Assembly (NCBI GenBank): GCA_016930995.1
Contig: JAFGFQ010000146.1
Location: 1-9,376, forward strand
Reading direction: 5' to 3'
Length of the DNA stretch: 9,376 bases
From: Thermoplasmatota archaeon
Lineage (GTDB): Archaea; Thermoplasmatota; E2; DHVEG-1
The notes below the pieces were generated by a model that was not told the origin of the DNA, did not search any database, and saw only the letters and a list, made by a program, of their open reading frames with translations. Shown in pieces: positions 1-6,596 of the stretch. A program made the position numbers and the translations under genes. The stretch's first letter is position 1; each line of letters begins with the position of its first letter.

Positions 1-60
1 AAAAACCGTTGAAATAAAAAAGATTTAAATGGATTAATAAAAAGAAACCATTAAGAGCTA

Positions 61-91
61 AAAAAAATAAAAAAAAGGAAAAAATAAAAAA
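61..91 (-). terminator. Poly-T terminator-like tracts after the small secreted protein gene
   Basis: Read on the minus strand, the region about 25-55 bases past the stop of the small secreted protein gene contains several runs of 5 to 8 T, with no stable hairpin visible. Factor-independent termination in Archaea typically uses such T-runs without a stem-loop, so this is a plausible transcript end. The rest of positions 1-113 is AT-rich and I see nothing else in it. Confidence 0.5.
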
Positions 92-113
92 GAGAAGGTT
101 AAAGATGTTCTCT

Positions 114-446
114 TTAGAATTCTAATGCGCCAGGGCACCAACCAGCAATGATGTGGTTGCTCATGAGCCCATGGAATGTTCCAGGTATAACCATTTCTTG
201 ACCGCCATACCTGAATCCAGTTGTGCGCTGACCGAGACCTTGGCAAACGTAGTGGACAAAGAGACAGTTGAATGCTATCAATGCCCCACCGTTTAGTGAT
301 CTGGGTTGGGTAAGCGTGAATCCCTGGATAGTTGTCCAACCGATTTTGCTAGGTTGTGGCTCGTTTGTGGTCGCTCCTGCTGCTACAGGAATCATGGTCA
401 TTACCAGCATGCATATAAAGATGCCTAAGATTTTTTTTGTGTTCAT
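114..446 (-). CDS. Small secreted protein of unknown function
   Basis: A 110-residue protein with a clear N-terminal signal peptide: a basic start (MNTKKI), a hydrophobic core at about residues 6-22, and a likely cleavage after the AAGA region near 24-26. The mature part of about 85 residues has three cysteines (NCLF, VCQG, WCPG), no further membrane helix, and a Gly- and aromatic-rich composition that suggests a compact beta fold. I do not recognise the family. The ATG start is supported by a GGGGA ribosome binding site 8 nt upstream and a TTTATATA box about 35 nt upstream. The gene is monocistronic: its promoter lies just past the Taw3 stop, and T-runs follow it. The signal peptide, promoter and ribosome binding site together make it likely to be a real expressed gene rather than a chance ORF. 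Confidence 0.75.
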   Translation of the reverse strand: MNTKKILGIFICMLVMTMIPVAAGATTNEPQPSKIGWTTIQGFTLTQPRSLNGGALIAFNCLFVHYVCQGLGQRTTGFRYGGQEMVIPGTFHGLMSNHIIAGWCPGALEF

Positions 447-454
447 ACTTTATT

Positions 455-488
455 CCCCAACAACTAATATAACAACATAATATATAAA
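455..488 (-). promoter_or_regulatory. TATA box and ribosome binding site of the small secreted protein gene
   Basis: On the minus strand, TTTATATA lies at 488-481 and GGGG at 458-455, followed by 8 nt and the ATG. Archaeal transcription normally starts about 22-27 nt downstream of the box centre, which would give a leader of only about 10-15 nt carrying the ribosome binding site. The box sits about 15 bp past the stop codon of the upstream gene, so this gene can be transcribed separately from the operon. Confidence 0.6.
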
Positions 489-502
489 TCTTTTGTTAGT
501 TT

Positions 503-1093
503 TCATGGAAAAACACTAAAATTTCCAAGTTTTTTAGCGAATCGACGCAGTTTTTCTTGAGACCGTTTCATCACTTCATTTGAGATTTCCACTAATAAAG
601 CAAGATGATTATCTTGGCAAAAAAGGCTGCTATCTCTCCCTATAGGTGCGTCAAGACGCTCTGTACTACAGATCTCAACAACTATTTTTTTTCCAAGTGA
701 TTTCACTGCTGAATTTTTAAATCCACAGGATATCGCAGTTTTCATCATCATCTCTGCAAGTGTGAGTGATTCTACCCCTACGTGAAGGATGGGTGCTTGT
801 GCCAGTAACCAGAGTAGACCGTTCGTTGCTTTCGTCATAGCAACCTGGATTTCTGCTGGTTCAATAGTCCGATGCCAGATTCCAAGAAACGTCGCAGCGC
901 GTTTGTCACCTATCTGGGGTATTTCGAGAAGGACGATTCGTCCAGCACAACTACTTGACGTATAACACCCCTTGATTGTATTAATTAGCTCAAGAACCTG
1001 AAGGATTCCCTCATCAACTTCATTTTTACTACGTGCATTATGAAGACAACGCAATGCTTTTTCTTTCGCGTCTAAGAACTCTTTCCGCGTCAT
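503..1093 (-). CDS. taw3: tRNA(Phe) wybutosine-pathway N4-methyltransferase, TYW3/Taw3 family
   Basis: A 196-residue protein of the TYW3 family, which performs the S-adenosylmethionine-dependent N4-methylation step of wyosine-derivative synthesis at guanosine 37 of tRNA-Phe, in the cytoplasm. Visible family features are the N-terminal helix MTRKEFLDAKEKAL, the signature SSSCAGRI at residues 46-53, the segment LLAQAPILHV at 97-106, GFKNSAV at 124-130, and a basic, helical C-terminus (KRSQEKLRRFAKK). The length is normal for archaeal members. I chose the ATG at 1093 because it overlaps the TGA of the upstream dehydrogenase gene as ATGA, the usual sign of translational coupling. A longer form would need a TTG at 1120 and adds nine residues that do not look like the family. 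It is the last gene of a four-gene operon and has no obvious link to amino acid uptake. Confidence 0.9.
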   Translation of the reverse strand: MTRKEFLDAKEKALRCLHNARSKNEVDEGILQVLELINTIKGCYTSSSCAGRIVLLEIPQIGDKRAATFLGIWHRTIEPAEIQVAMTKATNGLLWLLAQAPILHVGVESLTLAEMMMKTAISCGFKNSAVKSLGKKIVVEICSTERLDAPIGRDSSLFCQDNHLALLVEISNEVMKRSQEKLRRFAKKLGNFSVFP

Positions 1094-2247
1094 GATATAA
1101 CACTTTTCTTTCGAATGCAAAGAGAAATATCTCGTTTCTCTAGTTCCTTAAAAAAGGCTCTTGGAGGGATAATCTCTTCAGGGCAAAACACCCCCCGTGC
1201 TGAAATTGTCCCATTCTCAATCATCTGTGCTGTAATAGAGACCGGATAGCCTGTCATCCTCATCATAGCGGTTATATTATGTCTTGTGTCAAAATAATCG
1301 ATAAGAACGTATTCTCGAATAGATTTCTTCCCCTTTTTTACTCCTTGACTTATGACTTTTAACAGAATAACATCCTCTCCAGAAGTTGGTATATGTTTTA
1401 ACAGCAAAGCAGCCAAGACATCTCTTGGAGCTATATGGTAGTTCTGGCAGGTTATTTTTTGTTGATCAGCTAATCCTAGATCAAGAAGGGTCCGTATCTT
1501 TTCACAATGGCCCGGGTAGCGTATTGTTTTATAGTCAAGAAACCCTATTATCTTCTGGTAGGTGATTGGTAAGATTGAACATCCTCCTGAGGTGAGAAAC
1601 GCTTCTAGAGTGCCAAATGGTGCTGGAAACCGCAGTGTTTCTAGTTCTGTGAGGGATTTCTTTTGGAGAATTTTTCCATGGTCAAGGACGATTGCATCTT
1701 CAACATATTCATTGATAAGTCCATAAGGAGAAAAAACAATCTGATACTTAAATGGAGGTTGGGGGTGACGAGGTAATCCTCCGACACGAATTTTTACGAC
1801 ATCGACGGTATCAAAATAATCAACAATATCTCGGGTGATAATCGAAACAAGACCAGGTGCTAGCCCTGAATCAGGAATCATTGTGATTTTGTTCTGTTTT
1901 GCCTTTGAGAAGAGACTTCGTTGTTTTTGAACAATGGTGGTGTTTCCACCAAGATCTATGAGGTGGGTATGAGTCTCGAGTGCTATCTTTGATATTGTAT
2001 AGTTATATCGATAGGGAAGTGCAGAGATGGCAACATCGACGTTTTCAAAAAGTTTTTTTGTTTCATTTCTCCGATCAGCGTTAGAAGGGAAAACCTTGAC
2101 GGCAGTTTTTTTGAGAAAACGTCGGGCAGAATGGCATGTTTGAGTATTCTTATCAGTGAGGAGGATTTCATCGAAATTTGAGAATTTCATAAGATCATAA
2201 GCGATGGCACGCCCCATCATCCCAGCACCAAGTACAAGTACTTTCAT
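1090..2247 (-). CDS. Lysine 6-dehydrogenase-like protein (saccharopine dehydrogenase family)
   Basis: A 385-residue NAD(P)-dependent oxidoreductase of the saccharopine dehydrogenase family. An N-terminal Rossmann fold begins at once with MKVLVLGAGMMG (GxGxxG at residues 7-12). Further conserved blocks are DLGG (98-101), IPDSGLAPG (124-132), VGGLPRHPQPPFKY (155-168), AFLTSGG (216-222), YKTIRYPGHCEK (239-250) and GVFCPEEIIPP (352-362). From memory, these match Geobacillus L-lysine 6-dehydrogenase block by block, including total length. That enzyme oxidatively deaminates the epsilon-amino group of lysine to 2-aminoadipate 6-semialdehyde, which cyclises to piperideine-6-carboxylate. Lysine as substrate is therefore likely but not proven; a related amino acid is possible. 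The ATG at 2247 is chosen because the Rossmann strand starts there and GAAGGG lies about 9 nt upstream. An ATG at 2256 and a TTG at 2304 are also in frame. It lies 43 bp after the symporter and overlaps taw3 by ATGA. Confidence 0.82.
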   Translation of the reverse strand: MKVLVLGAGMMGRAIAYDLMKFSNFDEILLTDKNTQTCHSARRFLKKTAVKVFPSNADRRNETKKLFENVDVAISALPYRYNYTISKIALETHTHLIDLGGNTTIVQKQRSLFSKAKQNKITMIPDSGLAPGLVSIITRDIVDYFDTVDVVKIRVGGLPRHPQPPFKYQIVFSPYGLINEYVEDAIVLDHGKILQKKSLTELETLRFPAPFGTLEAFLTSGGCSILPITYQKIIGFLDYKTIRYPGHCEKIRTLLDLGLADQQKITCQNYHIAPRDVLAALLLKHIPTSGEDVILLKVISQGVKKGKKSIREYVLIDYFDTRHNITAMMRMTGYPVSITAQMIENGTISARGVFCPEEIIPPRAFFKELEKRDISLCIRKKSVIS

Positions 2248-2290
2248 GTAGACCATCCCTTCGTTAAAGAAGAGCGATTCATCGTTTTTT

Positions 2291-3883
2291 TTATATGCTT
2301 TCAAAACTCTTCTTCATTATTGCCTCTTCCTCTTTATCTTGTTTGGTAATCAAGCTAACGAGGATTGTAAGGAGAAACGAGAGAGGCAGTCCGATGAAGA
2401 TGGGATCTAGCATGTTTATCATGTAATTCTCAATAAGAGAAGAACCAATGATGCTTGGTGCAGTCTTGAAATAGATAAGGATATACCATGACATGGTGAA
2501 GCAAAATCCCCCAAGCATGCCAATCCACACGCCAAGCCTGTTCGTCTTTTTCCAGTAGAGCATCAGCGTATAAGGGGCCAAGAAAGTACATGCCATAAGA
2601 CCAAAGAAGAACGCGGTCATAAATGCAACAACATCCAGGGGATTAAGGGTGATGATGAGCGTGGCGATTACGATGACGAATGTCGCGATACGGGTGATGA
2701 AAATGGATTTTTGAGCTGAACATTCTCCTTTTATCGATTTTTCATACACATCCCTACCAATTGATGCTCCCGCAGTATGGAACAGTGCTGCTGCTGTTGA
2801 CATCGCAGCGGCAAGAATGGCAAACAAAAATATCACGATGAACCAGGAGGGGAAGAGTTGATTGATAATGGTGGGAATGACTGCATCAGGATTTGCGGTG
2901 ATGACTCCTGCAACTTCTTTCGTTGGATACATGATATTGTTTTGATACATAAGTGCGTTGCAGAGAGGACCGATGCTAAAGGCAGTGAAGGTCATAAAGA
3001 GGATAAAGACACCCCCATAGGGGACAGCAAGACGTAATGCTTTTTCATTTTTCGCAGTCAAATATCGGATGATTAACTGTGGTTGTGCCAGAACGCCGAT
3101 ACCGACACCAAATATGAGGGTTAAAATCATCATGAAAGGTTTTGATAGAACTGGTGGCATGGAGGTCAGGCCACTAGGTGCATTTGTCACTGCTGGGCTT
3201 CCGATGCTTTTTAACATTTCAGGGGTAAGACTTGCTGCAGCTTCATGGGCGGGGACGATTCCTCCTAGCATCCAATAGATACCGATAGTAAGGATGATCA
3301 TACCAACGAGCATGACAATAGCCTGAACTGCATGAGTCCACATGACTGCGTACAGACCACCGAAGATGAGGTAGATGCCAACGATTAATGTAAAAAAAAC
3401 AACGCAAACCCAATAGGGTATCCCAAAGGTTACTTGAAAAAGCGAGGCAATAGCTAGGAAGACAGCGGAGGTGTAGGCTATCATGAATACGCCGATGATT
3501 AACCCTGAAACTTGTTGAAGTTTCACCGAATGAAAACGGCTCCCAAGAATTTCAGGGAGCGTCATTGCTTTTAAAGACAGTCCCATTTTTCTTGTTCGAA
3601 GACCATAAAAAACAAAAGCAATGAAAATACCAACGAATACGTTAAGGAAAGCCAGCCAAAGAATAGAATGTCCATAGATGGATGCTATCCCAGAAAATCC
3701 AATGAGTGCCACAGCACTGATAAAGGTCGCGCCATAGGAAAATGCGATGATAAGTGCTCCCATTTTCCGTCCTGCAACGAAATAATCCTCTGCTGTTTTC
3801 GTTTTCCTATACCCCAGATACCCTAAAAAGATAAAAACAGAGGCAAAAAGTGCCATGGTAATTATAAAAAAAATAATGTCCAT
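2291..3883 (-). CDS. Sodium/solute symporter (SSS/SLC5 family), probable amino or organic acid importer
   Basis: A 530-residue integral membrane protein with about 13 hydrophobic helices and the marks of the Na+:solute symporter family (LeuT fold). These are AEDYFVAGRKMG (residues 31-42) after the first helix, ATFISAVALIGFSG (52-65) in the first core helix, GGLYAVMWTHAVQAIVM (175-191), AQPQLIIRYLTAKNE (266-280), and AAAMSTAAALFHTAGASIGRD (358-378). The Ser-Thr of MST (362-363) corresponds to the pair that binds sodium in PutP-type members, so Na+ coupling looks intact. The substrate cannot be read from the sequence. The dehydrogenase next to it suggests lysine or another amino acid; pantothenate- or proline-type carriers are alternatives. 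The ATG at 3883 overlaps the stop of the small upstream gene as TGATG, with GGAGGAG 5 nt upstream, so the two are probably translated together. Confidence 0.9.
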   Translation of the reverse strand: MDIIFFIITMALFASVFIFLGYLGYRKTKTAEDYFVAGRKMGALIIAFSYGATFISAVALIGFSGIASIYGHSILWLAFLNVFVGIFIAFVFYGLRTRKMGLSLKAMTLPEILGSRFHSVKLQQVSGLIIGVFMIAYTSAVFLAIASLFQVTFGIPYWVCVVFFTLIVGIYLIFGGLYAVMWTHAVQAIVMLVGMIILTIGIYWMLGGIVPAHEAAASLTPEMLKSIGSPAVTNAPSGLTSMPPVLSKPFMMILTLIFGVGIGVLAQPQLIIRYLTAKNEKALRLAVPYGGVFILFMTFTAFSIGPLCNALMYQNNIMYPTKEVAGVITANPDAVIPTIINQLFPSWFIVIFLFAILAAAMSTAAALFHTAGASIGRDVYEKSIKGECSAQKSIFITRIATFVIVIATLIITLNPLDVVAFMTAFFFGLMACTFLAPYTLMLYWKKTNRLGVWIGMLGGFCFTMSWYILIYFKTAPSIIGSSLIENYMINMLDPIFIGLPLSFLLTILVSLITKQDKEEEAIMKKSFESI

Positions 3884-4056
3884 CAGCTCTCCTCCTCTTG
3901 CAGCACTTGTTGGAGTGGTACTGTAGGCTTTTTCTTCTCATCTGAATTCTTAATGAATTGATGATACAAACCGTATATAATACAGAGTATCACAGCTAGT
4001 AGTGTTCCAATCCATGCGAGAAATACTCCTATATCCATACCAAGTATTAGACTCAT
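3883..4056 (-). CDS. Small one-helix accessory protein of the symporter
   Basis: A 57-residue protein reading MSLILGMDIGVFLAWIGTLL at its N-terminus and continuing through one hydrophobic helix (about residues 10-32, with the segment VILCIIYGLY) into a charged, soluble tail (NSDEKKKP...QEEES). The pattern 'LG-D---xxAW-xTLLxVxLCxIYG' resembles the small symporter accessory proteins found directly before SSS carriers in many bacteria and archaea; this assignment is from memory. Such proteins are thought to help assemble or stabilise the large subunit in the membrane. The gene is well supported: GGAGGAGGT lies 4 nt before the ATG, it opens the operon, and its TGA overlaps the ATG of the symporter. 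At 57 codons it is easily dropped by gene finders. There is a second in-frame ATG at codon 7, but the first has the better spacing. Confidence 0.82.
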   Translation of the reverse strand: MSLILGMDIGVFLAWIGTLLAVILCIIYGLYHQFIKNSDEKKKPTVPLQQVLQEEES

Positions 4057-4199
4057 TGATACCTCCTCCGATAATATTTTTTCTTTATTTTTTTAAGAGT
4101 GGTAAAACAGTGTTCTTGATTTATATCTTTCTTTATTTTTCATTTAGAAACTCTTATAGAGAGATTTTGTATTAATCCTTATAAACTGGAGTGTTTTTT
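4057..4199. promoter_or_regulatory. Divergent promoter region between the symporter operon and the CoA ligase operon
   Basis: A 143-bp AT-rich spacer between two divergent operons. It contains GATTTATATC at 4118-4127, a TATA-like element that reads GATATAAATC on the other strand and so could serve either direction. A second TATA-like stretch, CTCTTATAGAG at 4151-4161, is also a short inverted repeat (CTCT-TAT-AGAG) and lies at a suitable distance (about 40 bp) from the ligase ATG. On the minus side, GGAGGAGGT (4069-4061) is the ribosome binding site of the small accessory gene. On the plus side, GGAGTG (4188-4193) lies 6 nt before the ligase ATG. Which TATA element is used is not clear from the sequence. 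Confidence 0.5.
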
Positions 4200-5492
4200 A
4201 TGAGACAGGAATTCTGGGACCGAAAAATCGAAACCATGCCATTACCTGAATTAAAGCAACTGCAATTGAAGCGGTTAAAAAAATTAATCAAGTATGCGTA
4301 TTCGAAAAACCAATTATATCATAAGAAACTAAAAGAGGCGAAGGTGACGCCAGAATCCATTCATACAACAAAGGACATTGAACGACTTCCTTTTTTGACT
4401 AAACAGGATTTGCGGGAGTATTACCCTTTTGGATTGGTATGCACACCTCTTGATGACATTATTGAAATCCATGCGTCTTCGGGGACAACTGGGAAACCAG
4501 TGGTCGGACCATATACAAAAAACGATGTGGAGCTCTGGGGTGAGATGATGGCACGATCCCTCTATGCGAATGGTCTCCGGAGAAATGATGTTCTGCAGAA
4601 CGCCTATGGATATGGGTTATTCACCGGAGCCCATGGGTTTGAAAAGGGTGCTCAGAGAATTGGTGCCATGGTCATCACCATCGGGTCGGGAAATACAGAA
4701 CGACAGATAGATATTATGAGAGATTTTGGGAGTACGGCACTTGCATGTACGCCATCTTATTCTTTGCATATCGCAGAGGTCGCGGAGGAAAAAGCATTGA
4801 ACCCTGGTCATGATTTCAAGCTTCGGCTAGGTGTGTTTGGTGCGGAATCATGGAGTGAAGAAATGAGGAGGAACATCGAGAAACGATGGGGGATCACCGC
4901 GCATGAACACTATGGGTTAACCGAGCTTATCGGTCCGGGTGTGGTTTCCGAATGCGCCTATAAAAAATTACATATCAATGCTGATCACTTCTATCCCGAA
5001 GTTATCGATCCTCTCACCGAGGAGACACTTCCCTATGGTGAAGAAGGTGAGCTGGTGTATACAACTCTTACAAAGGAGGCGTTCCCCGCGATTCGGTTCC
5101 GGACAAAGGACCTTGCGTCTATCACAGACGAGACTTGTGAGTGTGGGCGAACGCTCCCTATTCAATCAAGGATTAAAGGTCGAAGTGATGATATGATGAA
5201 GATTAAAGGGGTGATTGTCTTCCCATCGCAGATTGAGGCGGCCTTAATGCAAGTCCAAGGAGTCAGTGATAATTATCAAATCGTTAAAACCAAACAAGGA
5301 GATATCTATTCCCTTTCTGTCGAGGTGGAACCATCTGAGGATCGCTATAAAGAAGGTCGTCTTGATGACCTTGAGAAGAAGGCTGAAAATGAGATTTACC
5401 GAATCCTTAATCTGCATGTACCAGTTCGAACAATACCACCAAGAACGATACCTCGGAGCACAGGAAAAGCAAAGCGGGTTATCGAACGGTAA
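4200..5492 (+). CDS. paaK: Phenylacetate-CoA ligase (PaaK family)
   Basis: A 430-residue AMP-forming ligase that activates phenylacetate or a similar aryl acid with ATP and CoA through an acyl-adenylate. Features in order: the typical N-terminus FWDRKIETMP (residues 5-14) and the basic helix LKQLQLKRLKKLIKYAY; the phosphate-binding loop HASSGTTGKP (91-100); NAYGYGLFTGAHGFEKGAQ (134-152); EHYGLTE (236-242), which contacts the adenylate; GELVYTTL (283-290); RFRTKDL (299-305); CECGR (313-317); GRSDDMMKIKG (327-337), the hinge to the C-terminal domain; and TGKAKRVIE (421-429) with the expected catalytic lysine. Length is normal for the family. The ATG at 4200 is preferred because GGAGTG lies 6 nt before it; a GTG at 4191 is part of that binding site. 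In peptide-fermenting archaea such ligases are linked to aryl acids from aromatic amino acids, so indoleacetate or hydroxyphenylacetate are also possible substrates. It is the first gene of a two-gene operon. Confidence 0.92.
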   Translation: MRQEFWDRKIETMPLPELKQLQLKRLKKLIKYAYSKNQLYHKKLKEAKVTPESIHTTKDIERLPFLTKQDLREYYPFGLVCTPLDDIIEIHASSGTTGKPVVGPYTKNDVELWGEMMARSLYANGLRRNDVLQNAYGYGLFTGAHGFEKGAQRIGAMVITIGSGNTERQIDIMRDFGSTALACTPSYSLHIAEVAEEKALNPGHDFKLRLGVFGAESWSEEMRRNIEKRWGITAHEHYGLTELIGPGVVSECAYKKLHINADHFYPEVIDPLTEETLPYGEEGELVYTTLTKEAFPAIRFRTKDLASITDETCECGRTLPIQSRIKGRSDDMMKIKGVIVFPSQIEAALMQVQGVSDNYQIVKTKQGDIYSLSVEVEPSEDRYKEGRLDDLEKKAENEIYRILNLHVPVRTIPPRTIPRSTGKAKRVIER

Positions 5493-5504
5493 GAACATTG
5501 TGAG

Positions 5505-6581
5505 GTGAGGATAATTAGTATTGATATTTTGACACAAGTCTTACCGTATATCAGCGGTCTGTACAACCTTATTTGGATTGTGATTGGTTTTATCGTTACC
5601 CTGCTTCTTTCTTTCATAATACCTCGAGAACGAATCGATGCCATTATGAAAAAAATTGGTTTGATTTTGTTATTTTTCTTTGTCCCGGTGCTTTTCTTTC
5701 GTATTTTTTTTAATACCACTTTTGGAATTGAACAAATCAGTTTTTCTGTGGTCGTTTGCATCACCATCTTTTTTATGTATATACTTGCCTTCATGTATGC
5801 GTCTCATAAAACCCGTTATCTTAAGCAGTCTGATGAGATCCGTACAAACATTATAAAGACCATCTTAACAAACCAAGGCCGAAGCTCAGCGTTTATCGGA
5901 GGGGCGATGCTAGCTATCCCTGAGTGGAGTGTTGAAGCTGGGTTATATATGGCTTTGTTGGGAATCGTGTTATTCGCATTTGTCCCCTATATCCTTGCTC
6001 ATTTTCATAAAAAAGAGACGCAACAAAAACAATCAAGTCATCAACAAAAGTCGCTTCCCTGGTATCTGAAACTCTATCCTTGGTATCTCATAGGGTTCTT
6101 ATTTGCAGCAGTCGGTCTGCACGCACTCACAGGTCTTACGACAGCTGATTTTGGTGATGCCGGGGTAGTCCTTCAGTTTTATAGTGCTCTTACGGTTCCT
6201 GCGGCTCTTTATTATGTCGGGGCGGGTATACATCCAAAAGATCTAAAGAGAACAGAATTGTTAAAACTTTTAAGGATGGGGAAGAAAAGGACGCAGGACA
6301 GTCACTGGGGTCTTGTTCGTTCGATTGTTTTTCTTACGATTATCGTCACTCCCCTGCTCACTCTTATTATATTAATACCCCTCCTCCTGCTCGATATACT
6401 CTCAAAAAACTGGTTTGCAGTACTAGTCATTAACGCGTTTCTCCCGATAACAAGTACGAATATGTTCCTGGTTCCCTATGGAATAGATAAAAGAGTAACA
6501 GCACATGTTGTTACTTGGACTACCTTAATCTGCGTCCCCGTCGTTGTGGTATTGATTTACCTTTTTTCAGTCCATCTATAG
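5505..6581 (+). CDS. AEC-family (auxin efflux carrier-like) membrane transporter
   Basis: A 358-residue integral membrane protein with about nine or ten hydrophobic segments (roughly 17-40, 50-70, 78-98, 125-138, 145-165, 190-210, 220-240, 270-298, 303-322, 334-355) and a hydrophilic central loop rich in Gln and Lys (168-185). The two-half layout fits the AEC family of the BART superfamily, as do the broken helix TNQGRSSAFIGGAMLAIP (122-139) and the C-terminal stretch NAFLPITSTNMFLVPYG (310-326) followed by VTWTTLICVP. These carriers move small organic anions. Overall resemblance is moderate. The gene starts 12 bp after the CoA ligase, so the pair is probably co-transcribed and the substrate may be an aryl acid. 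The start is uncertain: GTG at 5505 is the first usual codon after an in-frame stop but sits inside the sequence GAGGTGAGG, which itself looks like a ribosome binding site. Initiation at an AUU a few codons on (5514 or 5520) cannot be excluded. Confidence 0.7.
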   Translation: MRIISIDILTQVLPYISGLYNLIWIVIGFIVTLLLSFIIPRERIDAIMKKIGLILLFFFVPVLFFRIFFNTTFGIEQISFSVVVCITIFFMYILAFMYASHKTRYLKQSDEIRTNIIKTILTNQGRSSAFIGGAMLAIPEWSVEAGLYMALLGIVLFAFVPYILAHFHKKETQQKQSSHQQKSLPWYLKLYPWYLIGFLFAAVGLHALTGLTTADFGDAGVVLQFYSALTVPAALYYVGAGIHPKDLKRTELLKLLRMGKKRTQDSHWGLVRSIVFLTIIVTPLLTLIILIPLLLLDILSKNWFAVLVINAFLPITSTNMFLVPYGIDKRVTAHVVTWTTLICVPVVVVLIYLFSVHL

Positions 6582-6596
6582 GACATAAATGCGTTC

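Noticed and set aside
28..52. AATGG / CCATT inverted repeat as a hairpin near the left edge.
   Set aside because: Only a 5-bp stem with a loop of about 15 nt in AT-rich DNA; too weak to call.
58..480. Alternative ORFs overlapping the small secreted protein gene on both strands.
   Set aside because: They lack a signal, a ribosome binding site and protein-like composition, while the minus-strand 110-residue frame has a signal peptide and a matching promoter.
1094..1120. Longer Taw3 form starting at a TTG (1120).
   Set aside because: The added residues do not resemble the family N-terminus, and the ATG at 1093 forms the typical ATGA overlap.
2244..2282. A 12-codon ORF (MNRSSLTKGWST) whose TGA overlaps the ATG of the dehydrogenase gene, which could act as a coupling leader peptide.
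   Set aside because: It has no ribosome binding site of its own and lies out of frame within the short spacer after the symporter; ATGA overlaps of this size arise easily by chance.
2248..2304. Longer dehydrogenase form starting at a TTG (2304) or at ATG 2256.
   Set aside because: The Rossmann fold begins directly with MKVLVLGAG at 2247; the TTG form overlaps the symporter end and adds a polar stretch unlike the family.
4617..5794. Several open frames on both strands inside the CoA ligase and transporter genes.
   Set aside because: They are shadows of well-supported genes, rich in Arg, Cys and Ser, with no family features or initiation signals.
6582..6596. Possible bidirectional terminator between the convergent transporter and protease genes.
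   Set aside because: The 15-bp gap has neither a T-run of useful length on either strand nor a stem-loop; the transcripts may overlap instead.
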